Counted from the first letter of the stretch, positions 9,288-17,668 are shown. The stretch is DNA of 44,278 bases from Polyangium sp. 15x6 (GCF_029960785.1 NZ_JASBQE010000099.1:1-44278), one strand, 5' to 3'. The notes: generated by a model not told the origin, from the sequence alone. A program made the numbers and translations.

Positions 9288-10325
9288 TCACCGAGCGTTT
9301 GGGGTGCCAAGGACCGGCTCGAACTCGTCCCAGCCGTACCGCTTGAGGTAGTTGCGCCAGACACCCTCGCATTGCGGCCCGTATTTGCACGTTCCGCACG
9401 CCTGCCGTTTGTCCCGCTGGGCCTCGTCGAGATCTTGCCTCGTGACGAGGACGAGCCCCCGGCCGCGTCCGTCCCCGGCCCGCTCGGGCGCGCGCGCGGC
9501 GTCGAGGTTCGCCTGATCGCCGAGGTCGAAGTGCCGGTACTTCTCGACGTACCCGCGGTTGAAATCGGCGACGCCCTCCGTCGTGCAGAGCGGGATGTCC
9601 ACGAGGAACGCCATCGGCCGCGGCTCGCCGACGTCCGCGAGGAAGCGCCGGAACGCCGCGGCGATGTCCGTGTAGCGCGGGAAGATCTGTTCGAAGTACG
9701 TGTCGGCGCGGCCGTTCGCCTGCATCACGTTGAAGACGACCTGGTCGACGCCCGCCTGCCGCAGGAAGCGGTAGATGTCGAGCATGTGCGGGAGGTTCCG
9801 GTCCGTGATCACCGTCGAGGTGTGGAGCTCGACGCCGAAGCGCTTGAGCTTCGCGATCGAGGCGAGGCCGGCGGCGGTCTGCTCGAAGCTGTCGGGCGTT
9901 CGCGTGAGGCCTTCGTGGAGCTTCTTCGTGTGGCCGTGGATCGAGACGTAGAACCGGTTCATCCCGGCCTTCGCGAGCAGCGCGGCGTACGGCAGGTGCG
10001 AGAGGCGCCGGCCGTTCGTCATCACGCTGATCTTGCGGTAGCCGAGGCCCTTGGCCATCGACACGAGGTCGGGCAGCTCGGGGCGCGTCGTGGGCTCGCC
10101 CGAGGTGAAGCAGACCTCCTCGGCGCCCTGGTTCTGCTCGAGGATCCACCGCACGCGCTCGGCGGTCATGGCCGAGTTGTTCACGTAGCGGCCGTCGCGA
10201 TCTTCCTCCATGCAGAAGACGCAGTTGTTGTTGCAGATGGCGCCGATGGAGACGTGGATACGCTCTTCGCGTGTGGAGAGCCGCTCGGCGATGGTCGGCT
10301 CGGCAGCGTTGGCTCCGTCGGACAA
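9288..10325 (-). CDS. Radical SAM protein with C-terminal Cys cluster
   Basis: The product is 345 residues. The start is TTG 10325, supported by GAGG about 9 bases upstream; the first in-frame ATG would remove the cluster motif. The N-terminal CNNNCVFC (Cys31, 35, 38) binds the [4Fe-4S] cluster that cleaves S-adenosylmethionine. FTSGEPTTRPELP is the SAM-binding GE region. A C-terminal ACGTCKYGPQCEG (about 311-323) followed by YGWDEFEPV resembles the auxiliary-cluster tail of SPASM/twitch-type enzymes. The substrate is unknown and no precursor peptide gene is visible nearby. It is the first gene of the long minus-strand operon and is divergent from the acyl-CoA dehydrogenase at 10433. Confidence 0.88.
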   Translation of the reverse strand: MSDGANAAEPTIAERLSTREERIHVSIGAICNNNCVFCMEEDRDGRYVNNSAMTAERVRWILEQNQGAEEVCFTSGEPTTRPELPDLVSMAKGLGYRKISVMTNGRRLSHLPYAALLAKAGMNRFYVSIHGHTKKLHEGLTRTPDSFEQTAAGLASIAKLKRFGVELHTSTVITDRNLPHMLDIYRFLRQAGVDQVVFNVMQANGRADTYFEQIFPRYTDIAAAFRRFLADVGEPRPMAFLVDIPLCTTEGVADFNRGYVEKYRHFDLGDQANLDAARAPERAGDGRGRGLVLVTRQDLDEAQRDKRQACGTCKYGPQCEGVWRNYLKRYGWDEFEPVLGTPNAR

Positions 10326-10432
10326 GCGTCGGCCTCGGGGAAAAGCGTCTTCCAGCGAGCGGCGCGCGTCAACCGCTTCCGCGCCCCTTCCGGATGGACG
10401 CGGGCCGGGAGGTTTGGTAGCCCCTCATTCAA
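10326..10432. promoter_or_regulatory. Divergent promoter region
   Basis: The 107-base gap separates the radical SAM start (minus) from an acyl-CoA dehydrogenase start (plus) and must carry promoters for both units. I do not see a convincing -35/-10 pair or operator. The call rests on gene arrangement only. Confidence 0.45.
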
Positions 10433-11578
10433 ATGGACAGGAACCTTTTCCGCGAAGAGCACGAGCTGTTCCGAACGTCGTTCCGCCGGTTCATCGACCG
10501 GGAGGTCAAGCCGCACCAGGAGCGGTGGATGGAGCAGGGGAGCGTCGACCGCGAGGCGTGGCGCAAGGCGGGCGAGGGAGGCTTTCTCTGTCCGTGGCTC
10601 GATCCGGCCTACGGCGGCGCGGGCGGCGATTTCCTCCATTCGGTGATCGTGATCGAGGAGATGGCGCGGGCCTACGACTCCGGCTTCGCGATGTCGCTGC
10701 ACTCGGACGTCGTGGTGCCATACATCGCGACCTTCGGGACCGAGGAGCAGAAGCAGCGCTGGTTGCCCGGCTGCGCGTCCGGGGAGATCGTGACGGCGAT
10801 CGCGATGACCGAGCCGGGGACGGGCAGCGATCTCGCGGGGCTGACGACGACGGCGGTGCGCGACGGCGACCATTACGTGCTCAATGGGGCGAAGACGTTC
10901 ATCTCGAACGGCATTCTCTGCGACATCTGCATCGTGGCGGCGAAGACGGACCCGAATCCCGAGAACGCGCACCGGGGCATCAGCCTGTTCGTGGTGGAGG
11001 CGGGGACGCCGGGCTTCGTGAAGGGCAAGAAGCTGCGCAAGATGGGGCTGCCCTCGCAGGATACGTCGGAGCTCGCATTCGAGGATTGCCGCGTGCCCGT
11101 GAAGAACCGTCTCGGCGAGGAAGGCGGGGGCTTTTTGATGCTGATGCAGAAGCTCCAGCAAGAGCGGCTCGTCGTGGCCGTCGGGTGTCAGGCGGCGGCG
11201 GAGCGGATCCTCGAGGACACGGTCGCGTATTGCAAGGAGCGCAAGGCGTTCGGCAAGCCCATTTCGAAATTCCAGAACACGCAATTCAAGCTGGCCGAGT
11301 GCGCGACGAAGGTGGAAGTGGGCCGCGCATTCCTCGATCGTCTGATCGCGGAGCACATCGCGGGGAAGTATCTCGTGAAGGAGTGCTCGATGTCGAAGCT
11401 CTGGCAGACGGAGATGCTCGGCGAGGTGGTCGACGAGTGTCTGCAGTTCTTCGGCGGTTACGGGTACATGCTCGAATACCCGGTGACGCGGGCCTACATG
11501 GACGCGCGCGTGCAGCGAATCTTCGCCGGGACGAACGAGATCATGAAGGTGATCATCGCAAAGCAGATGGGGCTCTGA
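10433..11578 (+). CDS. Acyl-CoA dehydrogenase, LCAD/isovaleryl-type active site
   Basis: The 381-residue acyl-CoA dehydrogenase has AMTEPGTGSDLAG in the flavin/substrate loop, CKERKAFGKPISKFQ in the helical domain and FFGGYGYMLEYP near the C-terminus. The C-terminal motif is FAGTNEIMK, where the usual catalytic Glu of YEGT is Ala. In long-chain and isovaleryl-CoA dehydrogenases the catalytic base instead sits on an earlier helix. The segment MQKLQQERLVVAVG near residue 240 supplies a Glu at that place. It should therefore be an active LCAD- or IVD-type enzyme feeding electrons to ETF. The exact acyl substrate is not decidable here. A hairpin-repeat block follows. Confidence 0.94.
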   Translation: MDRNLFREEHELFRTSFRRFIDREVKPHQERWMEQGSVDREAWRKAGEGGFLCPWLDPAYGGAGGDFLHSVIVIEEMARAYDSGFAMSLHSDVVVPYIATFGTEEQKQRWLPGCASGEIVTAIAMTEPGTGSDLAGLTTTAVRDGDHYVLNGAKTFISNGILCDICIVAAKTDPNPENAHRGISLFVVEAGTPGFVKGKKLRKMGLPSQDTSELAFEDCRVPVKNRLGEEGGGFLMLMQKLQQERLVVAVGCQAAAERILEDTVAYCKERKAFGKPISKFQNTQFKLAECATKVEVGRAFLDRLIAEHIAGKYLVKECSMSKLWQTEMLGEVVDECLQFFGGYGYMLEYPVTRAYMDARVQRIFAGTNEIMKVIIAKQMGL

Positions 11579-11858
11579 GAGGCGGGGCCGCAGCGTAGCG
11601 CCGGGGTTTCACCCCGGACCCGTCTGGTCAACGATGGGGCTACGCTCGGCAAGCCGAGCTACGCCCCAAACCCCAGGGGCTGTCCGCCCCTGGACCCGGA
11701 CCAGCGCAAGCCCTGGACCTAGGGTGCATCGACCGCGGTGCGGTCGATGCAAGGATTCGGCGTCGCAGCCCGCGGAACACCCTTTCAGAGGTTCTCCGCG
11801 ATCAAGTATTTGCATATCATTGAGATTGCAGCTTTCGGAGAGTAGAGAGCTGGCGATG
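11579..11858. repeat. Intergenic hairpin-repeat block, related to 3003-3368
   Basis: There is no gene here. Positions 11593-11622 are the exact reverse complement of 3329-3358. Further modules are GGGGCTGTCCGCCCC and GGACCAGCGCAAG, which recur inverted in the first block, and a stem at 11725-11751. An AT-richer, featureless stretch (about 11795-11858) precedes the immunity gene stop. Both copies of this composite repeat lie just 3' of acyl-CoA dehydrogenase genes. Confidence 0.75.
11725..11751. terminator. Hairpin terminator-like stem
   Basis: A perfect 12-bp stem (TGCATCGACCGC / GCGGTCGATGCA) with loop GGT lies between the convergent acyl-CoA dehydrogenase gene and the immunity-like gene. 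There is no long T run, so this is an inference from stem strength and position. Confidence 0.5.
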
Positions 11859-12125
11859 CTAGTCCGCAATTCGTAGTCGTCGCCACGGAGATGCTGCGGA
11901 ATCCCTCTCAGCCTCCCAATCAGGGGGAAGGTCAGCCAGTTCGGCGAGCGATGGGTCATCCTCGAAAAGATGATTTACCCCGACGACATGCGGCACATCC
12001 TCCTGAGGATGGGTGCCTCCGCAGAGAAACTGCCAGTCGCCCTCAGACCGCGAAACCAGCAAGACAGGTCGCGTACGTTCGAAGATGTGTGAACAGAGAT
12101 AAGCTGGTGTTTCGGCACTCTTCAT
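11859..12125 (-). CDS. Putative immunity protein (Imm33/DUF2185-like)
   Basis: The product is 88 residues from ATG 12125, which overlaps the stop of the HNH toxin gene by ATGA; a GTG three codons upstream is less likely. The sequence has no signal peptide and carries DWQFLCGGTHPQ, then VVGVNHLFEDDPSLAELADL, then PPDWEAERD. This order (W-x-F-x-x-G, then NHL..DPSL..L, then P..x..ER) resembles the DUF2185/Imm33 immunity family found next to bacterial polymorphic toxins. It is predicted to be a cytoplasmic antidote that binds the HNH domain. The family assignment is from memory of the motif pattern; the pairing is supported by the overlap and order. Confidence 0.65.
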   Translation of the reverse strand: MKSAETPAYLCSHIFERTRPVLLVSRSEGDWQFLCGGTHPQEDVPHVVGVNHLFEDDPSLAELADLPPDWEAERDSAASPWRRLRIAD

Positions 12126-13717
12126 GGCTTCCACTCCTCGGGAGTCTTCGCGCCTTTCGAGCGATTACATGTCCGGCAGGAAGGCACCAGGTTGTTTGGC
12201 GTTGATGGTCCGCCTCTGGCATGGGGGATGCGGTGATCCGGTTCATAGGAGTTTGGCTTTCCGGCTTTGGGGTCTAGTTCTTTGCCGCAGTAGGTGCAAC
12301 GGGGAACTCCGTCGGCATCTTTCGCCCGCTCAAGCCCTTTCGCTCGGTCTGACGGGGTGAATCGTCTTTTATCACCTGGTGGGTTTCCTTGGGCGGCCGC
12401 GGGGGTACTCTGCGCGCCGTTGGGCTTCGACACGTTCGGGGTCGCCGTGACCGGCTTCGTCGTCGTGGTGACCGTCGTCCCGCTGGGCGGCTTCGGCTGC
12501 GCCGCAGGCGGCGGGCTCGGAGCCGGAGCACTCGGCAGCTTCGGCCGCCGCAAGAACCCGCCGGGACCGCCCGCCGCGCTCGGCAGGAACACCGGCATGT
12601 TTCGTAGCCTCTGCTGAGCCGCCCGCAGCGCCCTCGCCCCCGCGGTCTCCAGGCCCGCCGCTCCCATGGTGGCGAGCGTCAATGCCGTGTCCGCCAGGGC
12701 GTTCAGGATCGCGAACTTCAGCTCGGCGTCCGCCCAGCCTCTGCCATACCCCTTGAGGAATGCCTCCCACGCGATCCTGGCGAGCCGCTCGTCGTCGTAC
12801 GTCGGCAACTCCGGAATCGCATTCAGCTGTTGGGCCAGATTGGCCTGAATCTGCTCGGCGCGTTCGGGGGGGGCCTGCTGGAATAACTTGTTGAATTCTC
12901 CCGCCTTCCCCAACCCCACAAACGGGCGGTCAAAGGTCTTCGGCAGTTCATCCGCCTTGCCAAGCGTCGCCCCCCACTCGCGCCCGATCCGCTCCCCGGT
13001 CCTCCTCGCCTCCTCCTCGGCCTCCCTCCGCGCCAGGTTGACCTTCTGTTCCTCATATGTCTTCCCGGGCGGAGGCGGCGCACACGGCACGCTCGTCCCA
13101 GGCGCGGGGGCGGGCGTGGGAGCCGTTTGCCCGATGAAACGCTGATCCGGCGGCCTGTTTCCCGGCCTGTCGCAGGGCCTCATCGCCGACGTCCGCGTCA
13201 CGGTTCGGATGGTCGTGCGCTCGGCCGGTCCGGCTTCCGGCTCCTTCGCCGCGATCTTCACCGGAGGCGGCGGCGGCGGCGGCTTGTCGCAGGGCAGCTC
13301 CTGATACGCGAGCCCCAGGAGCCTCCGGCTCTCGGACGGCGCGAGGGGGTCATGGATAAAAACGGCCTTGACCGAAGGGTTTTCCAGGAGCTTTTCGAGC
13401 GGCTCGAACGCCGGTCGATGCACTCCGTCCCCGATCTCGTACCAGGAGCGCGCATTCGGGCCGACGCGGGGATGCCGACGGCAGACGCGAAACACGCTCT
13501 TTCCGTGCAGCTCCTGCGCCCACCCCTCCATGTGCACGCCCGCCGCGCCGCACCCGAGGAGCCATGCCGAGGCGCAAAAAGCAAAGAGCACCGGAAACCC
13601 GCGCCGAAGGAACCGCAGAGCAGCACCCACGAGCATCAGGGCGGCACCGGTGACCCAAAGGCGAGGGTGCGACGAGGGTGAGAGCACGCGATCAGAGGTC
13701 ATGACCAGGGCCACCAT
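12122..13717 (-). CDS. Lipoprotein-type HNH nuclease toxin (SitA-like)
   Basis: The product is 531 residues from ATG 13717. In-frame ATGs at 13702 and just before LVGAALRFLRRG are alternatives, and the last would give a more usual lipoprotein signal. The N-terminus has a hydrophobic stretch ending in lipobox WLLGC, so the mature protein should be lipidated. A unique domain, Pro-rich linkers and an amphipathic helical region (about 290-380) follow. The C-terminal HNH nuclease (about 470-531) has CTYCGKEL, EPDHRIPHARGG and NNLVPSCRTCNRSKG: two CxxC zinc knuckles with the D-H and N residues of the fold. The N-terminal export signal, variable middle, C-terminal nuclease and overlapping small downstream gene match the SitA lipoprotein toxins that Myxococcus transfers by outer-membrane exchange. 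Toxicity is inferred. Confidence 0.75.
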   Translation of the reverse strand: MVALVMTSDRVLSPSSHPRLWVTGAALMLVGAALRFLRRGFPVLFAFCASAWLLGCGAAGVHMEGWAQELHGKSVFRVCRRHPRVGPNARSWYEIGDGVHRPAFEPLEKLLENPSVKAVFIHDPLAPSESRRLLGLAYQELPCDKPPPPPPPVKIAAKEPEAGPAERTTIRTVTRTSAMRPCDRPGNRPPDQRFIGQTAPTPAPAPGTSVPCAPPPPGKTYEEQKVNLARREAEEEARRTGERIGREWGATLGKADELPKTFDRPFVGLGKAGEFNKLFQQAPPERAEQIQANLAQQLNAIPELPTYDDERLARIAWEAFLKGYGRGWADAELKFAILNALADTALTLATMGAAGLETAGARALRAAQQRLRNMPVFLPSAAGGPGGFLRRPKLPSAPAPSPPPAAQPKPPSGTTVTTTTKPVTATPNVSKPNGAQSTPAAAQGNPPGDKRRFTPSDRAKGLERAKDADGVPRCTYCGKELDPKAGKPNSYEPDHRIPHARGGPSTPNNLVPSCRTCNRSKGAKTPEEWKP

Positions 13718-13744
13718 GACAGGTCACAGCGGCGACTCCTGTCA
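13717..13744. promoter_or_regulatory. Inverted repeat at the toxin start codon
   Basis: The arms TGACAGG (13717-13723) and CCTGTCA (13738-13744) are perfect and 14 bases apart, touching the toxin ATG. The geometry suits a dimeric repressor site or an mRNA hairpin masking the start. No cognate regulator is identified. Confidence 0.35.
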
Positions 13745-14125
13745 ACGGCACCCTTCCGCACCCGACCGAACCCGAACGCGCCCACCCCGGGGAAGCCTCC
13801 CCGCGACAATTTTCCGCTCCTCGCTCATACCGGCGACCCCTCCCCGCCAAAAATCCGCGCGGCAATTGTCCGCGGGGACCCCTCCCCCGCCCGTCCTTCG
13901 GCGACAAAATCCCGCGGGGAGGGCCTCTCCCCCCGACCTCCCCGCGGGGAAATTCCTGCGGGGACCCCTCCCCGCGCGGCAAGCCTCGCCAAAAACCTCG
14001 CGTCGAACCCTCCCCGCGCGTTTCCGCGCGAAGACGCGCTCCTCTCCGAAGCCTCCCGCCCCGATTCTGCGCGCTCCGACGTTTCCCTTTACACCTTCCC
14101 CGCCCACCTTGTAGGGTCGCCCCCC
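13745..14125. repeat. C-rich degenerate repeats between divergent genes
   Basis: No gene is seen. The stretch is dense in CCTCCCCGCG-like words. The 16-mer GCGGGGACCCCTCCCC occurs exactly at 13872-13887 and 13958-13973, and CCCGCGGGGA-type palindromes recur between them, with short A-rich interruptions (CAAAAATCC, ACAAAATCC). Promoters for the toxin gene (minus) and the gene at 14126 (plus) should be here, but I cannot place them. Confidence 0.6.
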
Positions 14126-15013
14126 ATGACAGGACCCCACACCATCGCCATCGACGAGCCCTTCGAAGACGTCGACGAGGAGCTTCGCCACACCGAGCTG
14201 ACCGCGAAGGCGTACCCGGAGACCGCTCCGCTCGCCGAGCCCTTCACGGTCCTGCGCGCCGAGCTCCGCAAGCGCAAGGTCGAGGAAGACGCCCTCCTCG
14301 ATGCCATCGCCTTCGCCAAGGCGCTCATGGTGGCCGCCGACGATGTGCTCAATGTCCTCGTCGACGAGACGAAGAAGGCCGTGCTCGCGGCGTACAATCA
14401 AGATTTTCAGGCCCCGCTTTATCGGCAGCTCTTCGAGGGGCAGAGCCCGAGTGACCTCAAGCGGCCCATTCTCGGCGCCCAGCTCGAGACCATGCGCGCA
14501 TGGGTGGGGCCGCTCGGCGCCGCGAACGTGCCCGCGCTCGGAGCCACCGCGCTGAAGCTTTCAGTGGCCATCGTCAAGGCCGACGACGCCGTCACCAAGA
14601 CCTCGCTCGCGGAGCAGGCCATGGACACCTTCGTCGCCGGCCCGCGGACGGAGCTGATCAACGGCGTGAACGCCCTCCGCAAGCTCACGGCCGGTCAGAT
14701 TGGCGAGCTCGTGCACGCGAGCCTCGAAGGCAAGGTGCCGCGCGATTTCGTCGACCGATTCTTCCTGTCGAGCGGCGGATCGAGGACCCCGACCCTCCCC
14801 GAGCTCTCTCAATCGATCACGCGGCTCGAAGCAAAACTCGCGCGGCAGAAGGCGCTCCTCGAATCCATGAAGGAGAAGGAGGCCAAGCTGCGGAAGGCCA
14901 AGCAGGAGTCCGAGCTCGCCGAAAAGCAAGCGAAGCTCGCCGCCGCCGAGAAACGAGCCGCGGAGGCGGCGCAGGAGATCGCGCGGATCAAGGCGGAGAT
15001 GGGCTCGACCTGA
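14126..15013 (+). CDS. Hypothetical protein with C-terminal coiled coil
   Basis: I do not recognise a family. The 295-residue protein has no signal peptide or membrane span. Residues about 1-215 look globular and mostly helical (DDVLNVLVDETKKAVLAAY; PLYRQLFEGQSPSDLKRPIL). Residues about 225-292 form a long charged coiled coil rich in Lys, Glu and Ala (ALLESMKEKEAKLRKAKQES), ending just before the C-terminus. This suggests a cytoplasmic oligomeric or scaffold protein. The last 26 bases overlap the convergent membrane-protein gene ending at 14988. The ATG start follows the C-rich intergenic region. Confidence 0.8.
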   Translation: MTGPHTIAIDEPFEDVDEELRHTELTAKAYPETAPLAEPFTVLRAELRKRKVEEDALLDAIAFAKALMVAADDVLNVLVDETKKAVLAAYNQDFQAPLYRQLFEGQSPSDLKRPILGAQLETMRAWVGPLGAANVPALGATALKLSVAIVKADDAVTKTSLAEQAMDTFVAGPRTELINGVNALRKLTAGQIGELVHASLEGKVPRDFVDRFFLSSGGSRTPTLPELSQSITRLEAKLARQKALLESMKEKEAKLRKAKQESELAEKQAKLAAAEKRAAEAAQEIARIKAEMGST

Positions 15014-15494
15014 GCCTGTCGTCCTCACGTTCCGCCACCCGCGCGAGATGCCACGCGCTGAGCGGCACCATCACGAGCGCCACCAGATCCGTCGGATCTG
15101 CCAGGTTCCGGAACGATCTCCCCCCGCCGAACGGCGCGTCCAGCACCCCGAGCAGCGCCCGGTGCACGCCCGTGAACGCGGGCCACGTCTTCAGCAGCGC
15201 GAAGTACGCCACGCTCACGCCGCACGAGAGCCAGATTCCACGGGGGCCCACGCGTGGCCCCACGCGGCCGCCGCATAGCCGCGCGAACGTGAGCAGCCAC
15301 TCCGCCGCGGCCACCAGGAACACCGGCAAGAGAAAGCAGATCGCGAGGTCCGAGAGCTTGCCGCTCACCACTCCCGGATGCCTGCGTCGCAGCCAGAAGA
15401 CGTTGAACGCGAGCGCCGCCGCCGCGAGGTACGACCATGGATGGAGCAGCGCCCGGCCGGGGACGCCGTCGAGCTTTCGGGGCTCAGAGCGCAC
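14988..15494 (-). CDS. Small multi-pass membrane protein
   Basis: The product is 168 residues from GTG 15494, chosen because AGGA lies 9 bases upstream. The start overlaps the spermidine synthase-like stop by 11 bases. Three to four hydrophobic spans are visible: WSYLAAAALAFNVFWL, LAICFLLPVFLVAAAEWLL, WLSCGVSVAYFALLKTWPAF and DLVALVMVPLSAWHLA. A conserved-looking polar loop is HPGVVSGKLSD. No family is recognised. It is the last gene of a three-gene minus-strand set and converges on the coiled-coil gene with a 26-base overlap. Confidence 0.75.
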   Translation of the reverse strand: MRSEPRKLDGVPGRALLHPWSYLAAAALAFNVFWLRRRHPGVVSGKLSDLAICFLLPVFLVAAAEWLLTFARLCGGRVGPRVGPRGIWLSCGVSVAYFALLKTWPAFTGVHRALLGVLDAPFGGGRSFRNLADPTDLVALVMVPLSAWHLARVAEREDDRLRSSPSPP

Positions 15495-17046
15495 GCCAGA
15501 CGATCCTGTCCGTGAGCCACTCGACCGGCGCACGATCGTCGGTCAACACCGGCGTGTCCGCAGGAAAGGACGCAGGCCGCATCGGGGCGTGGCGCGCGGC
15601 GAGATCACGCAGCACGCCGGCCGTCTGCGCCGAGACCGAGAGCCCCGTGATCCCGACCGCCTCGGCGGGTGCGTGCTCGGTCGCCACGAGGATGGTGTTC
15701 GAGCGGCCCGCCGGATCCGCCGCCTGCACGCGCGGGAAGACCTGCGCCATCGTGCGCGCGAGCGCGTGCACCACGCCGCGCTCCTCGCCGTGACGGCCCG
15801 CATTCACCATGAGCACGCCGCCCGGTGAGAGGCAGCGCCGCGCCGCCGCGAAGAACTCCACCGTCGCGAGCTGGAACGGCACGTACGGGAACTGGAACGC
15901 ATCGAGCACGATGACGTCCTTCGTCCCCGGCGCGCGCTCTGCCTCGGCCTCGAGGAAGGGGCGCGCGTCGTCGATGATCACCGAGGCCTCGGGTAATTCG
16001 AACCCGAGCCACTTGCGGCCCGCCTCCACCACCGCCGCGTCGAGCTCCACGCCCACCACCGACGCCGCCGGGTAGAGCCGCCGGAACACCTCCGCGGACG
16101 TGCCGCCGCCGAGCCCGAGGAGCAGCACGCGCTCGGGGGTGGGCCGGGTCCCGTAGCTCGGCGCCATCGCGTAGTAGGCCCACACGTCGCGCACGGGCAG
16201 CTCGCCGTCGAGGCGCGCGAACGATTGCACGGCGAAGCCGTCGTTGACGCGGATCTGCCGCTCGCCGCCGCGCTCGACCACCGCGATGTGGTTATGGCGC
16301 GACTCGCCCGTCCAGAGCAGCCGCCCATGCGCGGGCGCGGGCGTGGACTGCGGTAGGAAGGAAAGAGCCACGGTCACGGTCGAGGTCGAGAGCCCGACGA
16401 TGGCCTCGCGGCGCGCGCGGGCGCGAAAGGCGAAGGCCGCGGCGCCCACCGAGAGCAGCACCGCGGCCACGTCGAACGTCGCGCGCGTCCCGAGCCATGG
16501 CAGGAGCACGAGCCCCGCGCCGAACGTGCCCACGAGGCTCCCGAGGGTCCCCAGCGCCGAGAGCCGCCCCGCGAGGCGGCCGAGCTTGTCGGTCGCCTCG
16601 CCGTCGCCCGCATTTCCGGCGGCGTGCATCACGAGCGGGGGCAGCGCACCCAGCGAGCCGATGGGGAGCGCGATGGCGAGGCCCGTGAGGGCCGCGAGCA
16701 TCCCGAGCGAGGAGGCGTTCCCCGCGCGGAAATGCGCGAGGCTCGACGAGAGCACCCACGGCACCACGCGCGGCAGCGCCGCGAAGAGCAGCGACGACGA
16801 GAGCATCAGGCGCACGATCCACCGCGAGGCCGCGCCGCGCGCGCTGAGCCAGCCGCCGAGCAGGTTGCCGAGCGCGAGGCTCCCGAGCACCGTGCCGATG
16901 AGCATCGCCCACGTCGTGGTGCTCGTGCCGAGGTGCGGGGCGAGCAGCCTGCCCGCGGCGATCTCGCCGTTCATCACGGCGGCGCCGCCGAGGAAGCTCA
17001 GCCCCATCCATGCGCCGAGCCCTTTCGGGCGTGTCGCGTCGGTCAT
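15484..17046 (-). CDS. Membrane-bound spermidine synthase-like protein
   Basis: The product is 520 residues from ATG 17046, which overlaps the upstream stop by ATGA. The N-terminal half (about 1-250) is hydrophobic with seven or so spans (LSFLGGAAVMNGEIAAGRLL; LGSLVGTFGAGLVLLPWLG), like a shortened transporter-type module. The C-terminal half is a Rossmann methyltransferase fold of the spermidine synthase (SpeE-like) family: LLLGLGGGTSAEVFRRL (motif I), VVGVELDAAVVE, VIIDDARPFLEAE and VIVLDAFQFPYVPFQL. The DDAR and LDAF acidic positions are present. Such fused proteins are common in Deltaproteobacteria-type genomes and their substrate is not settled, so aminopropyl transfer should not be assumed. 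Confidence 0.88.
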   Translation of the reverse strand: MTDATRPKGLGAWMGLSFLGGAAVMNGEIAAGRLLAPHLGTSTTTWAMLIGTVLGSLALGNLLGGWLSARGAASRWIVRLMLSSSLLFAALPRVVPWVLSSSLAHFRAGNASSLGMLAALTGLAIALPIGSLGALPPLVMHAAGNAGDGEATDKLGRLAGRLSALGTLGSLVGTFGAGLVLLPWLGTRATFDVAAVLLSVGAAAFAFRARARREAIVGLSTSTVTVALSFLPQSTPAPAHGRLLWTGESRHNHIAVVERGGERQIRVNDGFAVQSFARLDGELPVRDVWAYYAMAPSYGTRPTPERVLLLGLGGGTSAEVFRRLYPAASVVGVELDAAVVEAGRKWLGFELPEASVIIDDARPFLEAEAERAPGTKDVIVLDAFQFPYVPFQLATVEFFAAARRCLSPGGVLMVNAGRHGEERGVVHALARTMAQVFPRVQAADPAGRSNTILVATEHAPAEAVGITGLSVSAQTAGVLRDLAARHAPMRPASFPADTPVLTDDRAPVEWLTDRIVWRAL

Positions 17047-17546
17047 TGCGCGGCCGTGAGGCGTGCCGTGCACGTGCCGCCGCCGTCGATGGTGCACGTC
17101 ACGTCCTTTCCGAGCTGCGTCTTCAAGTCGACCCTGCACGTGGCCACGAGGCCGGGCGTCCCCCCGCCGCCCGCCGAGCCGTCGTCTCCCCCGGTGCCCG
17201 TCTCGTCGGTCGCGGAGGCCGGGAGCTGGATGCTGACCCCCGTGCTCTCGAACGGCTCGTCCTCATCGCTGCACGCACCGACCACGCCCCCGGCGACCGG
17301 GGCGACGTCGCCCGAGACCTTGGTGACCGACAGATTCGCCGCATCATCGCTCACGGCCACCTTCATGGTGCCATTGACGCGGATGCGGCCGCTGAGGTCA
17401 CCGCCGCAGGTCGTGGTGATGTCGAAGGTGCGGTCGAAGGACGACTCCGCACAGTAATCCTCTGCGCTGTCGGCGAGGAGCAGCGAGAGGAGGCCCGCAG
17501 TGGCGAGGAGGCTCACGGAATGACGAACGGCGCGAAACAGATTCAT
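17043..17546 (-). CDS. Secreted hypothetical protein
   Basis: The product is 167 residues from ATG 17546, with GGAG five bases upstream deciding the start. The N-terminal signal peptide (MNLFRAVRHSVSLLATAGLL, cleavage near ADSA) is followed by a small beta-rich domain with about six Cys: EDYCAESSF, TTTCGGDLSGRIRVNG, VVGACSD, TCRVDLK, VTCTIDGGGTCTA. This suggests disulfide-bonded extracytoplasmic structure. The middle is a Gly/Asp/Thr linker. No family is recognised. It precedes, by an ATGA overlap, the spermidine synthase-like gene. Confidence 0.75.
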   Translation of the reverse strand: MNLFRAVRHSVSLLATAGLLSLLLADSAEDYCAESSFDRTFDITTTCGGDLSGRIRVNGTMKVAVSDDAANLSVTKVSGDVAPVAGGVVGACSDEDEPFESTGVSIQLPASATDETGTGGDDGSAGGGGTPGLVATCRVDLKTQLGKDVTCTIDGGGTCTARLTAAQ

Positions 17547-17643
17547 GGTGTCTCCAAGGAAGGCAAAGGGGCCGCGCCCGTGTCCGGGCTGACGGCTATC
17601 GGCGTCGCGGCGCGTGTGCAAAATCCTGGCCGCGAGCTCCAGT

Positions 17644-17668
17644 GTGGGCGAAAGTCGTGAAATTTCGC
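17644..17668. terminator. Possible terminator/attenuator hairpin
   Basis: An 8-bp perfect inverted repeat (GGGCGAAA / TTTCGCCC, 9-base loop) lies 64 bases beyond the kinase stop at 17732 and upstream of the secreted-protein gene. There is no long T run. It may end the kinase transcript or attenuate readthrough. Confidence 0.4.
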
